A stretch of DNA of 64,000 nucleotides from contig NZ_SJER01000001.1 in assembly GCF_004785955.1 (NCBI RefSeq), positions 1-64,000 of the forward strand, in the 5' to 3' direction. Shown here piece by piece: positions 45,725-54,541 of the stretch; positions within the stretch are counted from its first letter, which is position 1; every line of letters starts with the position of its first letter. This stretch comes from Halostella litorea. Its GTDB lineage: Archaea; Halobacteriota; Halobacteria; Halobacteriales; Natronoarchaeaceae. The notes below the pieces were generated by a model. It worked only from the letters and a program-made list of their open reading frames with translations, was not told the DNA's origin and did no database searches. The position numbers and the translations under genes are program-made.

Positions 45725-47821
45725 TTACGCGTCCAGTTCCGCGGCGACGGCGGCGACGACGCCGTCGAGCACGGCGTCGCGCTCGCCGGTCAGGAACTCC
45801 AGGTGGCCGTCGCGGCCGCCGACGACCGTGATGCCGGCCTCGTCGGCGCGCTCGCTCGCGGCCTCGCCGACCGCGCGCACGTCGACGGCCTCCGTGCTGC
45901 GGAGGTGTATCTCGTCGTCGCCGACGCCGAGCGTGACGAACGTCCCGTCGGCCGACTCGCGGCGGCGGCGGAACAGTTCGTCGAGCAGCAGCGTCGTCGG
46001 CGGGAAGTCGAAGCGGTGGGTGAACGCGTCCGTGTCGAGGACGGCGAAGTCGACGCCGCCCGCCTCGCGCTCGTCGATGTTGCGCTGTGCGGTCTCGACC
46101 TCCGTGTCGAGCTTCTCGCGGAACTGCTCGCTGACGTGGGCGGCGAGGCTGTCGGCGTCGCCCGGCGCGTCGGCGTCGCCGAACAGCAGGTCGGCGACCA
46201 GTTCGCGCTTGTCGTCGTAGGACTGGTAGTACGCCTCCAGGGCGATCGCCTCGCGGCGCTCGCGGACAGCCGTCGCGTCGTAGCCGGCCGCGTCGGCGAG
46301 GGCGTCGTAGGCCGCCGGGACGTCGTTCCAGTAGCTCACGGCCGGCAGGTGGCGCAGGTCGTCGCGGACGTCCCCGCGAACGTGGGCCGCGACGTTCGCG
46401 GCCAGCGCGGTGGTCGTGAGGCCGTCGCCCTCGCCGGCGAGGCCGGGGTTGACGACGGTGTCGACGTCGTCGACGATGGCCTCGTCGGGGTGGCTGGCGT
46501 CGACGACGACGCGGCGCGCGCCGTACACGTCGAGCAGGCGGTAGCCGTCCGCCGACTCCAGCGTGCTGCCGGCGTCGACGAGCACGACCAGCGGCAGCTG
46601 CTCGCCGTGGCGCTCGCGGGCGTCGAGCATCTGGGTCACGTCGTCGGTCGCGGCGTCCATGTCGTACACCGCGCCGTCGAGCGGGCGGCGCTCGAAGTAG
46701 TGGTACTCGGCGTCGGCCTGCGTGTGCTCCTCGCGGACCAGCGGCAGGACCGCGCGCTCGATGGCGGCGCCGGCGGCGTAGCCGTCGGCGGTCGCGCTGT
46801 GGCGGACGACGACGGGGCGGGCCGACAGCACCGCACGGCGGATCGCCTCGGCGGCGTCGACGACGGCGTCGGAGACGACCCCGGCGGGGTCGTCGTCGGC
46901 CAGCAGGTCGACCGCGTCCGGGCGCGCCCGGTCGGTCATCGCGGCCTCGAGACGACCCTCGACCGCCGCGGCGTTCTCGCCGTCGAGGACGGCGAGGGAC
47001 TCGGTCTCGACCTGTAGCTCGTCGTGGCGCAGTTCGACCTCGCCGTCGAGGCGGACGACGTCGTCGATGTCGACGTCGGGGTAGGCACGGACGCCGGCCT
47101 CCTTGAAGGCGGCACACTCGACGGTGCCGGTCTCGTCGCGGAGTTCGAAGACGGTCGGCCCGCTGGTCTGGCGGACCCCCGTCACCTCGCCCTCGATGCG
47201 GACGTCGTCGCCGACGCGGTCCGAGAGCGACTCGATGGGCACGCGCGAGGGGTCGGCCTCCTCCGCGGGTTCGGCCGCGGCGTCGGTCGCCGACTCGGCG
47301 TCGGCCCCTTCCTCGGCGTCAGTCGTCGGTTCGACGTCGGCCTCCTCCTCGACTGCGTCGGTCGTCGTCACGGTGCTTGCGCTCGCTGCGGCCGCGCCGC
47401 CCCCTGCGGGCTCCGCGGCCGCGTCTTCATTTCCCGACGCGCTCGCCTCCGGGGCGTCGGCGTTCGGGTCGTCGACGAGGGAGCCGCGGAACTCGTCCTC
47501 GGCCTGCCGGATCGACCAGCCCAGGTCGACGTTGCCGTTGTCGCGCACGTCCGTCACCTGCACGTAGACTGTGTCGCCGGAGTCCCAGTCGAGCGTGTCG
47601 AGTCGCCGGTCGAGTTCGCTCTTGTGGAGCAGGCCGGTGACGCTGTCGCCGATGTCGACGAACACGCCGAACTCGGCGAAGCCGTCGACGGTGCCGCGGT
47701 AGTAGCGGCCCGGGGTGAGTTGGTTCGGGTGGTTGCCCTTGAATTCGAAAACTACGTCTTCTTCGTGGCTGCTGCAGATCCGCCCGTCAGCGGGCGTACC
47801 GCAGATGATACAGGTAGCCAT
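45725..47821 (-). CDS. S1/OB-fold DHH-family protein (RecJ-like), motifs degenerate
   Basis: The 698-residue protein has a zinc-finger-like start (CIICGTPADGRICSSHEE). It continues with an S1 domain (PGRYYRGTVDGFAEFGVFVD), an Ala/Glu-rich linker (about 125-195) and a tRNA-anti-type OB fold (DVRIEGEVTGVRQTSGP). DHH and DHHA1-like domains follow. The key motifs differ from active RecJ: motif I is RHSATADG (His341, Asp346) and the DHH motif reads DASHP (Asp441, His444). Phosphodiesterase activity is therefore uncertain. It may act as a nucleic-acid-binding factor. The alternative is an active archaeal variant with shifted ligands. Confidence 0.75.
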   Translation of the reverse strand: MATCIICGTPADGRICSSHEEDVVFEFKGNHPNQLTPGRYYRGTVDGFAEFGVFVDIGDSVTGLLHKSELDRRLDTLDWDSGDTVYVQVTDVRDNGNVDLGWSIRQAEDEFRGSLVDDPNADAPEASASGNEDAAAEPAGGGAAAASASTVTTTDAVEEEADVEPTTDAEEGADAESATDAAAEPAEEADPSRVPIESLSDRVGDDVRIEGEVTGVRQTSGPTVFELRDETGTVECAAFKEAGVRAYPDVDIDDVVRLDGEVELRHDELQVETESLAVLDGENAAAVEGRLEAAMTDRARPDAVDLLADDDPAGVVSDAVVDAAEAIRRAVLSARPVVVRHSATADGYAAGAAIERAVLPLVREEHTQADAEYHYFERRPLDGAVYDMDAATDDVTQMLDARERHGEQLPLVVLVDAGSTLESADGYRLLDVYGARRVVVDASHPDEAIVDDVDTVVNPGLAGEGDGLTTTALAANVAAHVRGDVRDDLRHLPAVSYWNDVPAAYDALADAAGYDATAVRERREAIALEAYYQSYDDKRELVADLLFGDADAPGDADSLAAHVSEQFREKLDTEVETAQRNIDEREAGGVDFAVLDTDAFTHRFDFPPTTLLLDELFRRRRESADGTFVTLGVGDDEIHLRSTEAVDVRAVGEAASERADEAGITVVGGRDGHLEFLTGERDAVLDGVVAAVAAELDA

Positions 47822-47935
47822 TTGCTGGTTATAACTATCCCCGGACTAAAACGGTTGTCGAATCGTTCCCGCGGCGACCGGCCGCCGGAGCCGTGTGATC
47901 ACGGGACGCACCGACCGGACGAGCCCGGACCCCCG

Positions 47936-48199
47936 TCACTCGAACACGGGGCTGTCCGCCTCCAGCGCCGCCACGTCGTCGACGATTGACTGCACGTCCT
48001 CGGGGAACAGCGCCACCTGCACCTCGTTGCCCTCCGCGTCCTCGAAGACGAGTTTCACGCGCTTGTCGCCGAACTCGCGGGCCGCGGCCCGCTCGACGTC
48101 GAACAGCTTCGCGTCCGCGGACTTGTTCGACGGGCCGACGTTCCGTATCGCGCCGTCCTTCAGTTCGATCATGAAGTCATCGAGTTGTAGGGTCAGCAC
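47936..48199 (-). CDS. conserved small haloarchaeal protein, unknown
   Basis: This 87-residue soluble protein has a strongly conserved-looking core KDGAIRNVGPSNKSADAKLF followed by KRVKLVFEDAEGNEVQVALF, suggesting a small beta-rich domain. I recall similar short haloarchaeal proteins without a known role. The GTG at 48199 (MLTLQLDDFMIEL) is my preferred start; an internal ATG at 48172 is possible, and the open frame further upstream has only a TTG. It is divergent from the UPF0173 hydrolase with about 85 bp between them. Confidence 0.6.
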   Translation of the reverse strand: MLTLQLDDFMIELKDGAIRNVGPSNKSADAKLFDVERAAAREFGDKRVKLVFEDAEGNEVQVALFPEDVQSIVDDVAALEADSPVFE

Positions 48200-48283
48200 G
48201 TCAGCCGGTTCGGCCGGCACCGGCAAAACGCTACGCCCGCCGCCCGGGTTTAAGTGTCAGTCGCGCGTACTTCCGCCCGTAAC

Positions 48284-49015
48284 ATGGAGCTTACCTGGCA
48301 CGGTCACTCGACATGGCGCGTCGACGTCGGAGACACGACACTCCTCATCGACCCGTTCTTCGACAACCCGAAGACGGACACCGACCCGGAGGAGATCCAT
48401 CCGGACTACGTGCTCCTGACGCACGGCCACGCCGACCACATCGGCGACGTCGACCGCTACGAGGGCACGACGCTGGTCGCCTCGCCCGAGGTCGTCGAGT
48501 ACTGCCGAGACGAGTACGGCGACTTCGACGCCGTCGGCGGTATGGGGATGAACCTCGGGGGTACCGTCGAACTGGGCGACGCCTACGTCACAATGCACCG
48601 GGCCGACCACACCAACGGCATGGACACGAGCTACGGCACGTCCGGCGGGATGCCGGCCGGGTTCATCGTCAGCGACACGAAGCCGACGCAGGTCGCCGAC
48701 GAGGAGTCGACGACGTTCTACCACGCGGGCGACACCGGGCTGATGACCGAGATGCGCGACGTGATCGGCCCGTATCTCGAACCCGACGCCGCCGCCGTCC
48801 CGGCGGGCGACCACTTCACGATGGGGCCGATGCAGGCCGCCATCGCTGTCGACTGGCTCGACGTCGACCACGCGTTCCCGATGCACTACGACACGTTCCC
48901 GCCGATCGAGATCGAGACGGAGGACTTCGTCAACGAGGTCAAGGGCACGGGGAGCGACGCCGAGGTCCACGTGCTCGACGGCGACGAGACGTTCGAGCTG
49001 AGCGAAGGGTACTGA
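48284..49015 (+). CDS. UPF0173 metal-dependent hydrolase (MBL fold)
   Basis: The 243-residue protein is in the UPF0173 branch of metallo-beta-lactamase hydrolases (UlaG-like). It starts [20 protein letters not shown]. Zinc ligands appear in [12 protein letters not shown], a later Asp in [12 protein letters not shown], and His residues in [10 protein letters not shown] and [12 protein letters not shown]. Family members hydrolyse phosphoesters or lactones; substrate is unknown. A TTTAAG element around 48249 sits 30-35 nt upstream, suggesting a short leader. Confidence 0.88.
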   Translation: MELTWHGHSTWRVDVGDTTLLIDPFFDNPKTDTDPEEIHPDYVLLTHGHADHIGDVDRYEGTTLVASPEVVEYCRDEYGDFDAVGGMGMNLGGTVELGDAYVTMHRADHTNGMDTSYGTSGGMPAGFIVSDTKPTQVADEESTTFYHAGDTGLMTEMRDVIGPYLEPDAAAVPAGDHFTMGPMQAAIAVDWLDVDHAFPMHYDTFPPIEIETEDFVNEVKGTGSDAEVHVLDGDETFELSEGY

Positions 49016-49144
49016 GGGCGCGGTCGCCGCCCGAGGTCGGGGCCCTCGCGGCCGGACAGACGCTTTTTCGCCGCCGGCGCGACCGTGGCCGAACGTTCCG
49101 GAGCAGCAACGCTTACGCCGCCGGCCGTCGATGCTCCGGACGCA

Positions 49145-49528
49145 ATGACGAAGGAAGTCCACAGCGTCTCCGAGGAGGGGTTCAGCACGACGAACAACAT
49201 CCGCGACTTCGAGACGACGATCGACGCGGAGGGCGAGGAAGCGCCCGACACGCTGGAGGCGCTGCTCGCCGCGTACGCCTCCTGCTACGTGCCCGCGCTC
49301 CGCGTCGGCGCACAGCAGCGCGACGCCGGCGACCTCGGCCGCATCGAGATCGACGCGACGGGCGACCTCAACGACGACGACAAGCTGGCGGCCATCAGCT
49401 TCGAGGTGTCCACGGAAGCCGACGTGGACGACGACACGGCCGAGGCGGTCATCGAGCGCGCCCACGAACTCTGTAAGGTCGGCGACGCGGTCAAGGAGAG
49501 CCTCGAAGCCGACGTGACGTTCCAGTAG
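49145..49528 (+). CDS. OsmC/Ohr family protein
   Basis: The protein of 127 residues has the OsmC fold, whose members reduce organic hydroperoxides through two cysteines. The first is Cys53 in YASCYVPAL and the second lies in ERAHELCKVGDAVKES. The first shows the usual A-S/A-C-Y-x-P context. The N-terminal strand part that normally carries a catalytic Arg is short here (VHSVSEEGFSTTNNI), so peroxidase activity is likely but not certain. The 129-bp upstream gap contains no other gene. Confidence 0.83.
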   Translation: MTKEVHSVSEEGFSTTNNIRDFETTIDAEGEEAPDTLEALLAAYASCYVPALRVGAQQRDAGDLGRIEIDATGDLNDDDKLAAISFEVSTEADVDDDTAEAVIERAHELCKVGDAVKESLEADVTFQ

Positions 49529-49582
49529 GCGACCGCACGGGGGAGGGGAACGCATTTGTCGTCGCTCCCCCAATCCGTGGGC

Positions 49583-50041
49583 ATGTCAGACAGCGAGTGG
49601 ACCGACCGCATCGTGGGCGACAGGATGACGGTCGACCAGGAGTTCTCGACGCAGGTGCGGAACTCGCAGTTCTCGAACCAGGAGTGGGGGATGATCATGA
49701 CGGCCGTCGAACTGGAGATAGCCGACGCCGGGGACCCGGAGGCGGCCCGCATCGTCGCCGACACCAGCAAGATAGACCAGGTGCTCCCGGCCATCGACGA
49801 GTCCCGGGCCCAGATGGGGCAGATGGGCGGTGCCGCCGGCGGCGGTGGCGGCGGCTCGTCCGGCGGCGGCCTCCTCGACGGGATCAAGGACGCGCTCGGC
49901 CTCGGCGGCGACGGCGGGGGCGACAGCGACGAGCGCGAGCGGGCGGCCGCGGCGCTCGCGCAGGCGTACGCCGACGAGCTACAGTCGCATCTGGAACAGA
50001 AGGGCAAGTGGGAGGAGGTCCGGATCGCCGCCCAGCGATAG
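49583..50041 (+). CDS. DUF5799 family protein
   Basis: This 152-residue haloarchaeal protein begins MSDSEWTDRIVGDRMTVDQE. A conserved helical segment follows (FSNQEWGMIMTAVELEIADA), then a Gly/Ser-rich flexible loop (about residues 88-115) and a C-terminal amphipathic helix ending WEEVRIAAQR. I associate it with DUF5799; the function is unknown. No membrane segment or signal peptide is present. It follows the OsmC gene by 54 bp on the same strand and may share its transcript. Confidence 0.75.
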   Translation: MSDSEWTDRIVGDRMTVDQEFSTQVRNSQFSNQEWGMIMTAVELEIADAGDPEAARIVADTSKIDQVLPAIDESRAQMGQMGGAAGGGGGGSSGGGLLDGIKDALGLGGDGGGDSDERERAAAALAQAYADELQSHLEQKGKWEEVRIAAQR

Positions 50042-50086
50042 CCCGCCCCCGGTATCGGCGGTCCGGGTCCCCCGGCTCCGCGCCGC

Positions 50087-50233
50087 TCACCCGTCGCCGG
50101 AGCGGAACATCGTCAGTTCCTCCGCCTGGTAGATGTTGATGAGTTCGTTGACGAGTTCGTCGTACGACTCGTCGTCGATCCGGAGGCTGTCGAGGCGTTC
50201 GATCGTCTCCTCGTCCAGTTGGACCTGAGGCAT
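50087..50233 (-). CDS. 48-aa antitoxin-like protein (DUF7557-like)
   Basis: An ATG at 50233 opens 48 codons. The protein starts MPQVQLDEETIERLDSLRID. It continues with DESYDELVNELINIYQAEEL and ends RSGDG. The short beta-strand (VQLDEETIERLDSL) followed by two helices is the layout of small ribbon-helix-helix or CopG-like proteins found in haloarchaea. No toxin gene is adjacent, so an antitoxin role is not supported; a small DNA-binding protein is possible. It lies upstream of tatA on the same strand's downstream side, 85 bp away. Confidence 0.6.
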   Translation of the reverse strand: MPQVQLDEETIERLDSLRIDDESYDELVNELINIYQAEELTMFRSGDG

Positions 50234-50317
50234 ACGTGGGGCATGGCTATCGAGGGGCTTAAATTTGAGCCGTCGGTTCGACGCGGACCGACCGCCGGAC
50301 GGCGGTTCGCCCCGCGT

Positions 50318-50515
50318 TCAGTCCTCCTCGCGCAGTTCCTCCAGTTCCTGGCGGGTCTTCTCGCGCCCCTTGCGGAACTCACCGATAGCCTGGCCCGACG
50401 AGCGGGCGAGCTTCGGGATCTTCTGTGCGCCGAACAGCAGCCCGACGAGCAACAGGATCGCCACGAGTTCGACGCCGCCGGGCGCGGCGAACAGCGGTGT
50501 CGCAACTCCTGACAT
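50318..50515 (-). CDS. tatA: Sec-independent translocase component TatA/E
   Basis: The 65-residue protein forms the pore-related component of the Tat pathway, which exports folded proteins and is heavily used by haloarchaea. It has a short N-terminal membrane helix (GGVELVAILLLVGLLFGAQKI). The hinge KIPKLARSSGQAIGEFRKG, with the conserved Phe-Arg, follows, and then an amphipathic/acidic tail. The ATG at 50515 (MSGVATPLFAAPGG) is preferred over a GTG at 50527. No tatC is in the window. Confidence 0.93.
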   Translation of the reverse strand: MSGVATPLFAAPGGVELVAILLLVGLLFGAQKIPKLARSSGQAIGEFRKGREKTRQELEELREED

Positions 50516-50594
50516 GGTTGCACCCACGCGGACGTACGGCCCGTCGAAAGTAGTATTTTCCGCCTGACGGGGAGGCGGTCGGTGCGACGGCGAC

Positions 50595-51575
50595 CTACAG
50601 CGCGTCGACGACGGCCGCGGTGACCTCCTCGGTGGTGGCGTCGCCGCCCAGGTCCGGCGTCCGGGGGCCGGCGTCGAGCACGCTCTCGACGGCGTCGCGC
50701 ACGCGGTCGGCCTCGTCGCCGTAGCCCAGGTGGTCGAGCAGCATCGCCGCCGAGAGGATCATCGCGGTCGGGTTGGCGACCCCCTCGCCCGCGATGTCCG
50801 GCGCGGAGCCGTGGACAGGCTCGAACAGCGCGTTGTCCCGGCCGACGTTGGCCGAGGGGAGCAGGCCCAGACCGCCGACGAGGCCCGCCGCGAGGTCCGA
50901 AAGCATGTCGCCGGCGAGGTTCGGGCAGATGACGACGCCGTACTCCTCGGGGCGCATCACGAGGTGCATCGCCAGCGCGTCCATCAGCGCGGTGTCGTAG
51001 TCGGCGTCGCGGGCGTCGCCGACCGCCTCGGCGGCCTCGAGGAACTGGCCGTCCGTCGTCCGCATCACGTTTGCCTTGTGGGCGACCGTCACGTCGTCGT
51101 ACCCGTTCTCGGCGGCGTAGTCGAAGCCGAACTCCGCGATGTCGCGGGAGGCGTCCTCGGTGACCACGCGGGTGAGCGTCGTCACGCCGTCGGCGATCTC
51201 GGACTCGATGCCGGAGTAGACGCCCTCCGTGTTCTCCCGGATGAACACGAGGTCGGTGTCGGGCTGGACCGCGTCGAGGCCGGGGTAGGACCGCGCCGGG
51301 CGGACGTTGGCGAAGGAGCCGACGACCTCCCGGAGCGGGAGGATCACGTCGGCGGCCGTCTCGCCGGCCGCGCCGAACAGCGTCGCGTCGGCGTTCGCGG
51401 CCAGGTCGCGGGTCTCCGCCGGGAGCGCCTCGCCGGTCTCCTCCTTCACGGCGTCGCCGGCGTCGCCCTCGACGAACTCGAAGTCCAGTTCCAGGGCCTC
51501 CAGCACCTCGACCGCGGCGGGCGTCACTTCGCGTCCGATCCCGTCGCCGGGGATGACGGCTATCCGATGGGTCAT
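50595..51575 (-). CDS. leuB: 3-isopropylmalate dehydrogenase
   Basis: LeuB oxidises and decarboxylates 3-isopropylmalate to 2-oxoisocaproate, the penultimate precursor of leucine. The 326-residue protein begins [20 protein letters not shown] and contains [14 protein letters not shown] (substrate arginine region), [15 protein letters not shown], the metal-site aspartates in DALAMHLV, and the NAD site [12 protein letters not shown]. The family also includes isocitrate and homoisocitrate dehydrogenases; proximity to leuCD supports LeuB. It is separated from leuD by 2.3 kb that carries two plus-strand genes. Confidence 0.88.
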   Translation of the reverse strand: MTHRIAVIPGDGIGREVTPAAVEVLEALELDFEFVEGDAGDAVKEETGEALPAETRDLAANADATLFGAAGETAADVILPLREVVGSFANVRPARSYPGLDAVQPDTDLVFIRENTEGVYSGIESEIADGVTTLTRVVTEDASRDIAEFGFDYAAENGYDDVTVAHKANVMRTTDGQFLEAAEAVGDARDADYDTALMDALAMHLVMRPEEYGVVICPNLAGDMLSDLAAGLVGGLGLLPSANVGRDNALFEPVHGSAPDIAGEGVANPTAMILSAAMLLDHLGYGDEADRVRDAVESVLDAGPRTPDLGGDATTEEVTAAVVDAL

Positions 51576-51926
51576 TGCTCGCCCAGACGCGTCGGTGGTT
51601 GGAAAGGGATTCGGTTACGGCAGGTGTCCCCTCGCGCCGTGCCCGGCCGTCGCGAACCCCCAACCACCGAAAACTATTTATCCCCGGGCATCGAATTATT
51701 ACATGTAGGAGTACGCCGAAAAGAAATCGCCGCTTTCTTGTATGGGTTCCGCGTAGAGACTTCTCCGGCGTCGGAGATCCCGTCGCTCGGCCGCCGAACG
51801 GACCGGTTTCGCTCCACACTCAGCCGCAGGTGTGCAGTTCGCGGAGCGCGACAGCGGCGGTCGACACGTGCCCGAAGCGCCGGCCGACCGGAGTATCGAG
51901 CGCGAGCCAGCCCACGACTCCCCACC
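51576..51926. other. 351-bp intergenic region with a shared AT-rich core
   Basis: This gap divides the divergent leuB and NUDIX-like genes. An AT-rich core at 51670-51760 contains ACTATTTATCC, TATTACATGTAG and CTTTCTTG. A TATA-like TAAATAG on the minus strand (about 51678) could serve leuB with a leader of about 75-80 nt. A plus-strand frame through the core (RRKEIAAFLYGFRVE) looks faintly protein-like and continues into the NUDIX-like gene, but it has no start codon I trust. Confidence 0.4.
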
Positions 51927-52490
51927 ATGACACGTAACTCACCGCCGCCCGACGCCCCGACTGACGACAGCGCCCTCCCCACCGAACTATCGGACCCGAC
52001 GGAGTTGGCTGACAGCCCGACCGTCGACTACCGCGAGCACACGGCGGTCCACGACGACGGGAACTACTGTGAAGCCGACGTCGCCGGCCGGACCGTCGTC
52101 GGCCTCACCGACGAGGACGGAGCGGTCCTGCTCCACGTCAACCGGGAGCGGTCCGCCGCGCTCCTCCCGAACGGGAAGGTCCAGTCCGACGAGGACTGGC
52201 TGGCGGCGGGCCGTCGCGCCGCCGAGGAACTGACGGGACTCGCCGTCCGAATCGACGGGCCGCGGCTCGTGCGCCGCGTCGAACACGTCGTCGACGGCGC
52301 GGACGAACCGCAGGCGACGACGCATCACCTCGTCGTCGAGGCGTCGCCGGAAGCCGGTCGACCGAACCGCCCGCAACCGACCGTCCCGGCCGAGCAGGCG
52401 GACGAGTGGGAGGCCGGGTGGTTCGACAGCGTTCCCGTCGAGCCGAACGGGGGCCTCCACGTCGACGACGTCCGGCTGTTCGTCGACTGA
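51927..52490 (+). CDS. NUDIX-like protein with degenerate Nudix box
   Basis: The product has 187 residues. After a disordered N-terminus, the segment NYCEADVAGRTVVGLTDEDG and VLLHVNRERSAALLPNGKV matches the first strands of a NUDIX hydrolase. The box that follows (DEDWLAAGRRAAEELTGL) has A-x-R-x-x-x-E-E-L. It lacks the leading glycine-rich GX5E, so metal binding and hydrolysis are doubtful. The C-terminal part contains EADEW-like VPAEQADEWEAGWFDSVP, as in other haloarchaeal NUDIX proteins. It lies in the 2.3-kb block that interrupts the leu genes. Confidence 0.65.
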   Translation: MTRNSPPPDAPTDDSALPTELSDPTELADSPTVDYREHTAVHDDGNYCEADVAGRTVVGLTDEDGAVLLHVNRERSAALLPNGKVQSDEDWLAAGRRAAEELTGLAVRIDGPRLVRRVEHVVDGADEPQATTHHLVVEASPEAGRPNRPQPTVPAEQADEWEAGWFDSVPVEPNGGLHVDDVRLFVD

Positions 52491-52550
52491 CCCGCCGGCC
52501 GAACCGCATCGCCCGACGAGCGACCCGACCACCGCTGACACACGAGACAA

Positions 52551-53789
52551 ATGCAAGAGACAGAGACGGATCCGACAGCATCGACCGCGGACGAACAGAT
52601 CGCAATCCGGGCACCGGACAGGAGCCGGAACGACGAACCGATATCAGTCCGGATAACGGGAGCCGACGCCGGCGCGACGGTGGAGTTCGAGGCGGCCCTG
52701 ACCGACGACGACGGCGTCGAGTGGCGCTCCCGAGCGTCGTTTACCGCCGACGGCGACGGCGTCGTCGACCTGACCGAAACCGCGCCCGACGACGGGAGCT
52801 ACGAGGGCGTCGCCCCGATGGGCTGGCTGTGGTCCATGACCGCCGACGCCGACGTGTTGATGCCCGAACTGACCGCCGACCCCGAAGTCGCGGTCGACCT
52901 GCGAGCGACGAGCGGCGGCGAACGGGCCGAGCGAACGATCGTCCGGGAACTGTACGACGAGGGCATCACGAAGCGGCCCGTCGACCGCGATGGCCTCGTC
53001 GGGACGCTGTACGAACCGGCCGGCGACGGCCCGCACCCCGGCGTGCTCTCCCTCCACGGTTCCGGCGGCCAGACGCCGGTCCGAACCGTGCAGTTGCTCG
53101 CCTCCCACGGCTTCGCGGTCCTCGCGGTCCAGTACTTCGGCGAGGCCGAGCCGATCCCCGACGAGCACCGCAGCGTCCCCCTGTCGTACTTCGACGAGGC
53201 GGCAAGCTGGCTCCGGGCGCAACCGTCCGTCCGGGACGGCCAACTGGGAGCGGTCGGCGGTTCCCGCGGCGGCGAACTCGCCCTGCTGCTCGGCGCTCGC
53301 TTCGACTGGATCGGCGCTGTCGTCGCCTACGCCGGCAGCGGCGTCGCGTGGGACTCCCCGAGCGGCGAACCGGGCTGGGTCCACGACGGCGAGGCCGTCC
53401 CGCACCTCGAAGGCAAGGACATCCCGCGGGAGACGGTCGAAGCGGGCCTGGCCGACGAACCGGTCGACGAGGCGACCATCGCGGTCGAGCGCACCGACGG
53501 CCCGGTGCTTCTCATCACCGGCGACGACGACCAGCTTTGGCCCGCGGGTCGCCTGTCCCGGATAGCGATGGACCGACTTGACGCGGCCGACCACGGGTAC
53601 GAGTACGAGCACCGGAGCTACGAGGGGGCGGGCCACCTCATCTCGGTGCCCTACGTCCCGACGGCGGAGTTCGACATGGGCGGGGGCACGCCGAGCGGGA
53701 CCGCACGCGCGGCCGCGGACTCGTGGCCGGCCGTGCTGGAGTATCTCGAACGTGGCCTCGACGCTACGGAGGGGTGGAAGGACCGATGA
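52551..53789 (+). CDS. acyl-CoA thioester hydrolase/BAAT-type hydrolase
   Basis: This 412-residue protein has the two-domain BAAT layout. The N-terminal immunoglobulin-like thioester hydrolase/BAAT domain (residues 20-150) includes PISVRITGADAGATVEFEA and PMGWLWSM. It is followed by an alpha/beta hydrolase with LSLHGSGGQTPVRTVQLL, nucleophile elbow GGSRGGELALLLG (Ser in place of the mammalian BAAT Cys) and GAGHLISVPYVP carrying the His. It probably hydrolyses an acyl thioester or ester in the cytoplasm. It is part of the plus-strand block inserted between leuB and leuD. Confidence 0.85.
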   Translation: MQETETDPTASTADEQIAIRAPDRSRNDEPISVRITGADAGATVEFEAALTDDDGVEWRSRASFTADGDGVVDLTETAPDDGSYEGVAPMGWLWSMTADADVLMPELTADPEVAVDLRATSGGERAERTIVRELYDEGITKRPVDRDGLVGTLYEPAGDGPHPGVLSLHGSGGQTPVRTVQLLASHGFAVLAVQYFGEAEPIPDEHRSVPLSYFDEAASWLRAQPSVRDGQLGAVGGSRGGELALLLGARFDWIGAVVAYAGSGVAWDSPSGEPGWVHDGEAVPHLEGKDIPRETVEAGLADEPVDEATIAVERTDGPVLLITGDDDQLWPAGRLSRIAMDRLDAADHGYEYEHRSYEGAGHLISVPYVPTAEFDMGGGTPSGTARAAADSWPAVLEYLERGLDATEGWKDR

Positions 53790-53875
53790 GGAAGACCGTC
53801 ATCGCACCCGGGCAGGGGACGGTGAGGTCCGACGACGGGTGGACGGTCGAGACGATAACGGGCGAGGAAAGGTAA
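53786..53875 (+). CDS. possible 29-aa ORF coupled to the BAAT gene
   Basis: An ATG overlapping the stop of the BAAT gene (ATGA) opens 29 codons: MRKTVIAPGQGTVRSDDGWT and a short end. It resembles the N-terminus of a longer protein cut short by a stop, so it could be a truncated remnant. It could also be chance. No family can be assigned. A strong hairpin follows 8 bp later. Confidence 0.25.
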   Translation: MRKTVIAPGQGTVRSDDGWTVETITGEER

Positions 53876-53882
53876 CCGCTCA

Positions 53883-53913
53883 AGCGTTTGCTCTCGCGGC
53901 GAGAGCGAACGCT
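53883..53913. terminator. Strong hairpin between convergent BAAT and leuD genes
   Basis: AGCGTTTGCTCT and AGAGCGAACGCT form a 12-bp stem with one T.G wobble and a CGCGGCG loop whose ends can also pair. It lies between the convergent stop codons at 53789/53875 and 53915, and is a likely transcript end for both directions. There is no U-tract, so it may instead protect 3' ends. Confidence 0.55.
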
Positions 53914-53914
53914 A

Positions 53915-54541
53915 TCAGACCCGCTTGCCGTCCTCGACGTACGGCAGGCTCTCGGCAGTCTCGCGGACCGCTTCCGCGTTCGACTTCATCAGCGCGGTGG
54001 TGTCCCAGACGCCGTCGACCAGCGCCTTGCGCTGGGCGTCGTCGACGGTGACGTCGACCGTGGTGTCGCCGTAGGTGACCGTCTCGGCCGCCACGTCGAC
54101 CTCTATCTCGCCGTCGGGGTGCTCGTCGACCCAGTCCTGCAGCGCCTCGATCGTCTCGCTGTCTGCCGTGACGGTGGGGATGCCGAGCGCGAGGCAGTTG
54201 CCCGCGAAGATCTCCGCGAACGACTCACCGATGATGGCGTCGATGCCCCAGCGCATCAGCGCCTGCGGGGCGTGCTCGCGGGAGGAGCCACAGCCGAAGT
54301 TCGCGTTGACGACCATCACCGAGGAGTCCTTGAACCGGTCCTCGTTGAACGGGTGGTCCTTGGGCCGGTCGTCGTCGTCGAACCGCAGGTCGAAGAAGGC
54401 GAACTGCCCCAGGCCGTCGAACGTGACGACCTTCATGAACCGCGCCGGGATGATCTGGTCGGTGTCGATGTCGTTGCCGCGGATCGGCACGCCTGAGCCC
54501 GCGATGCGGGTGACCTCGGGGATCTCGACTTCCTCGCTCAT
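53915..54541 (-). CDS. leuD: 3-isopropylmalate dehydratase, small subunit
   Basis: LeuD is the swivelling substrate-binding domain that pairs with LeuC to isomerise 2- to 3-isopropylmalate. The 208-residue protein begins [20 protein letters not shown] and carries [16 protein letters not shown]. The signature [16 protein letters not shown] is the substrate-binding loop. Its ATG overlaps the leuC stop by 4 nt (ATGA), so the two subunits are translationally coupled. It is the last gene of the minus-strand ilvBNC-orf-leuCD operon. Confidence 0.95.
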   Translation of the reverse strand: MSEEVEIPEVTRIAGSGVPIRGNDIDTDQIIPARFMKVVTFDGLGQFAFFDLRFDDDDRPKDHPFNEDRFKDSSVMVVNANFGCGSSREHAPQALMRWGIDAIIGESFAEIFAGNCLALGIPTVTADSETIEALQDWVDEHPDGEIEVDVAAETVTYGDTTVDVTVDDAQRKALVDGVWDTTALMKSNAEAVRETAESLPYVEDGKRV

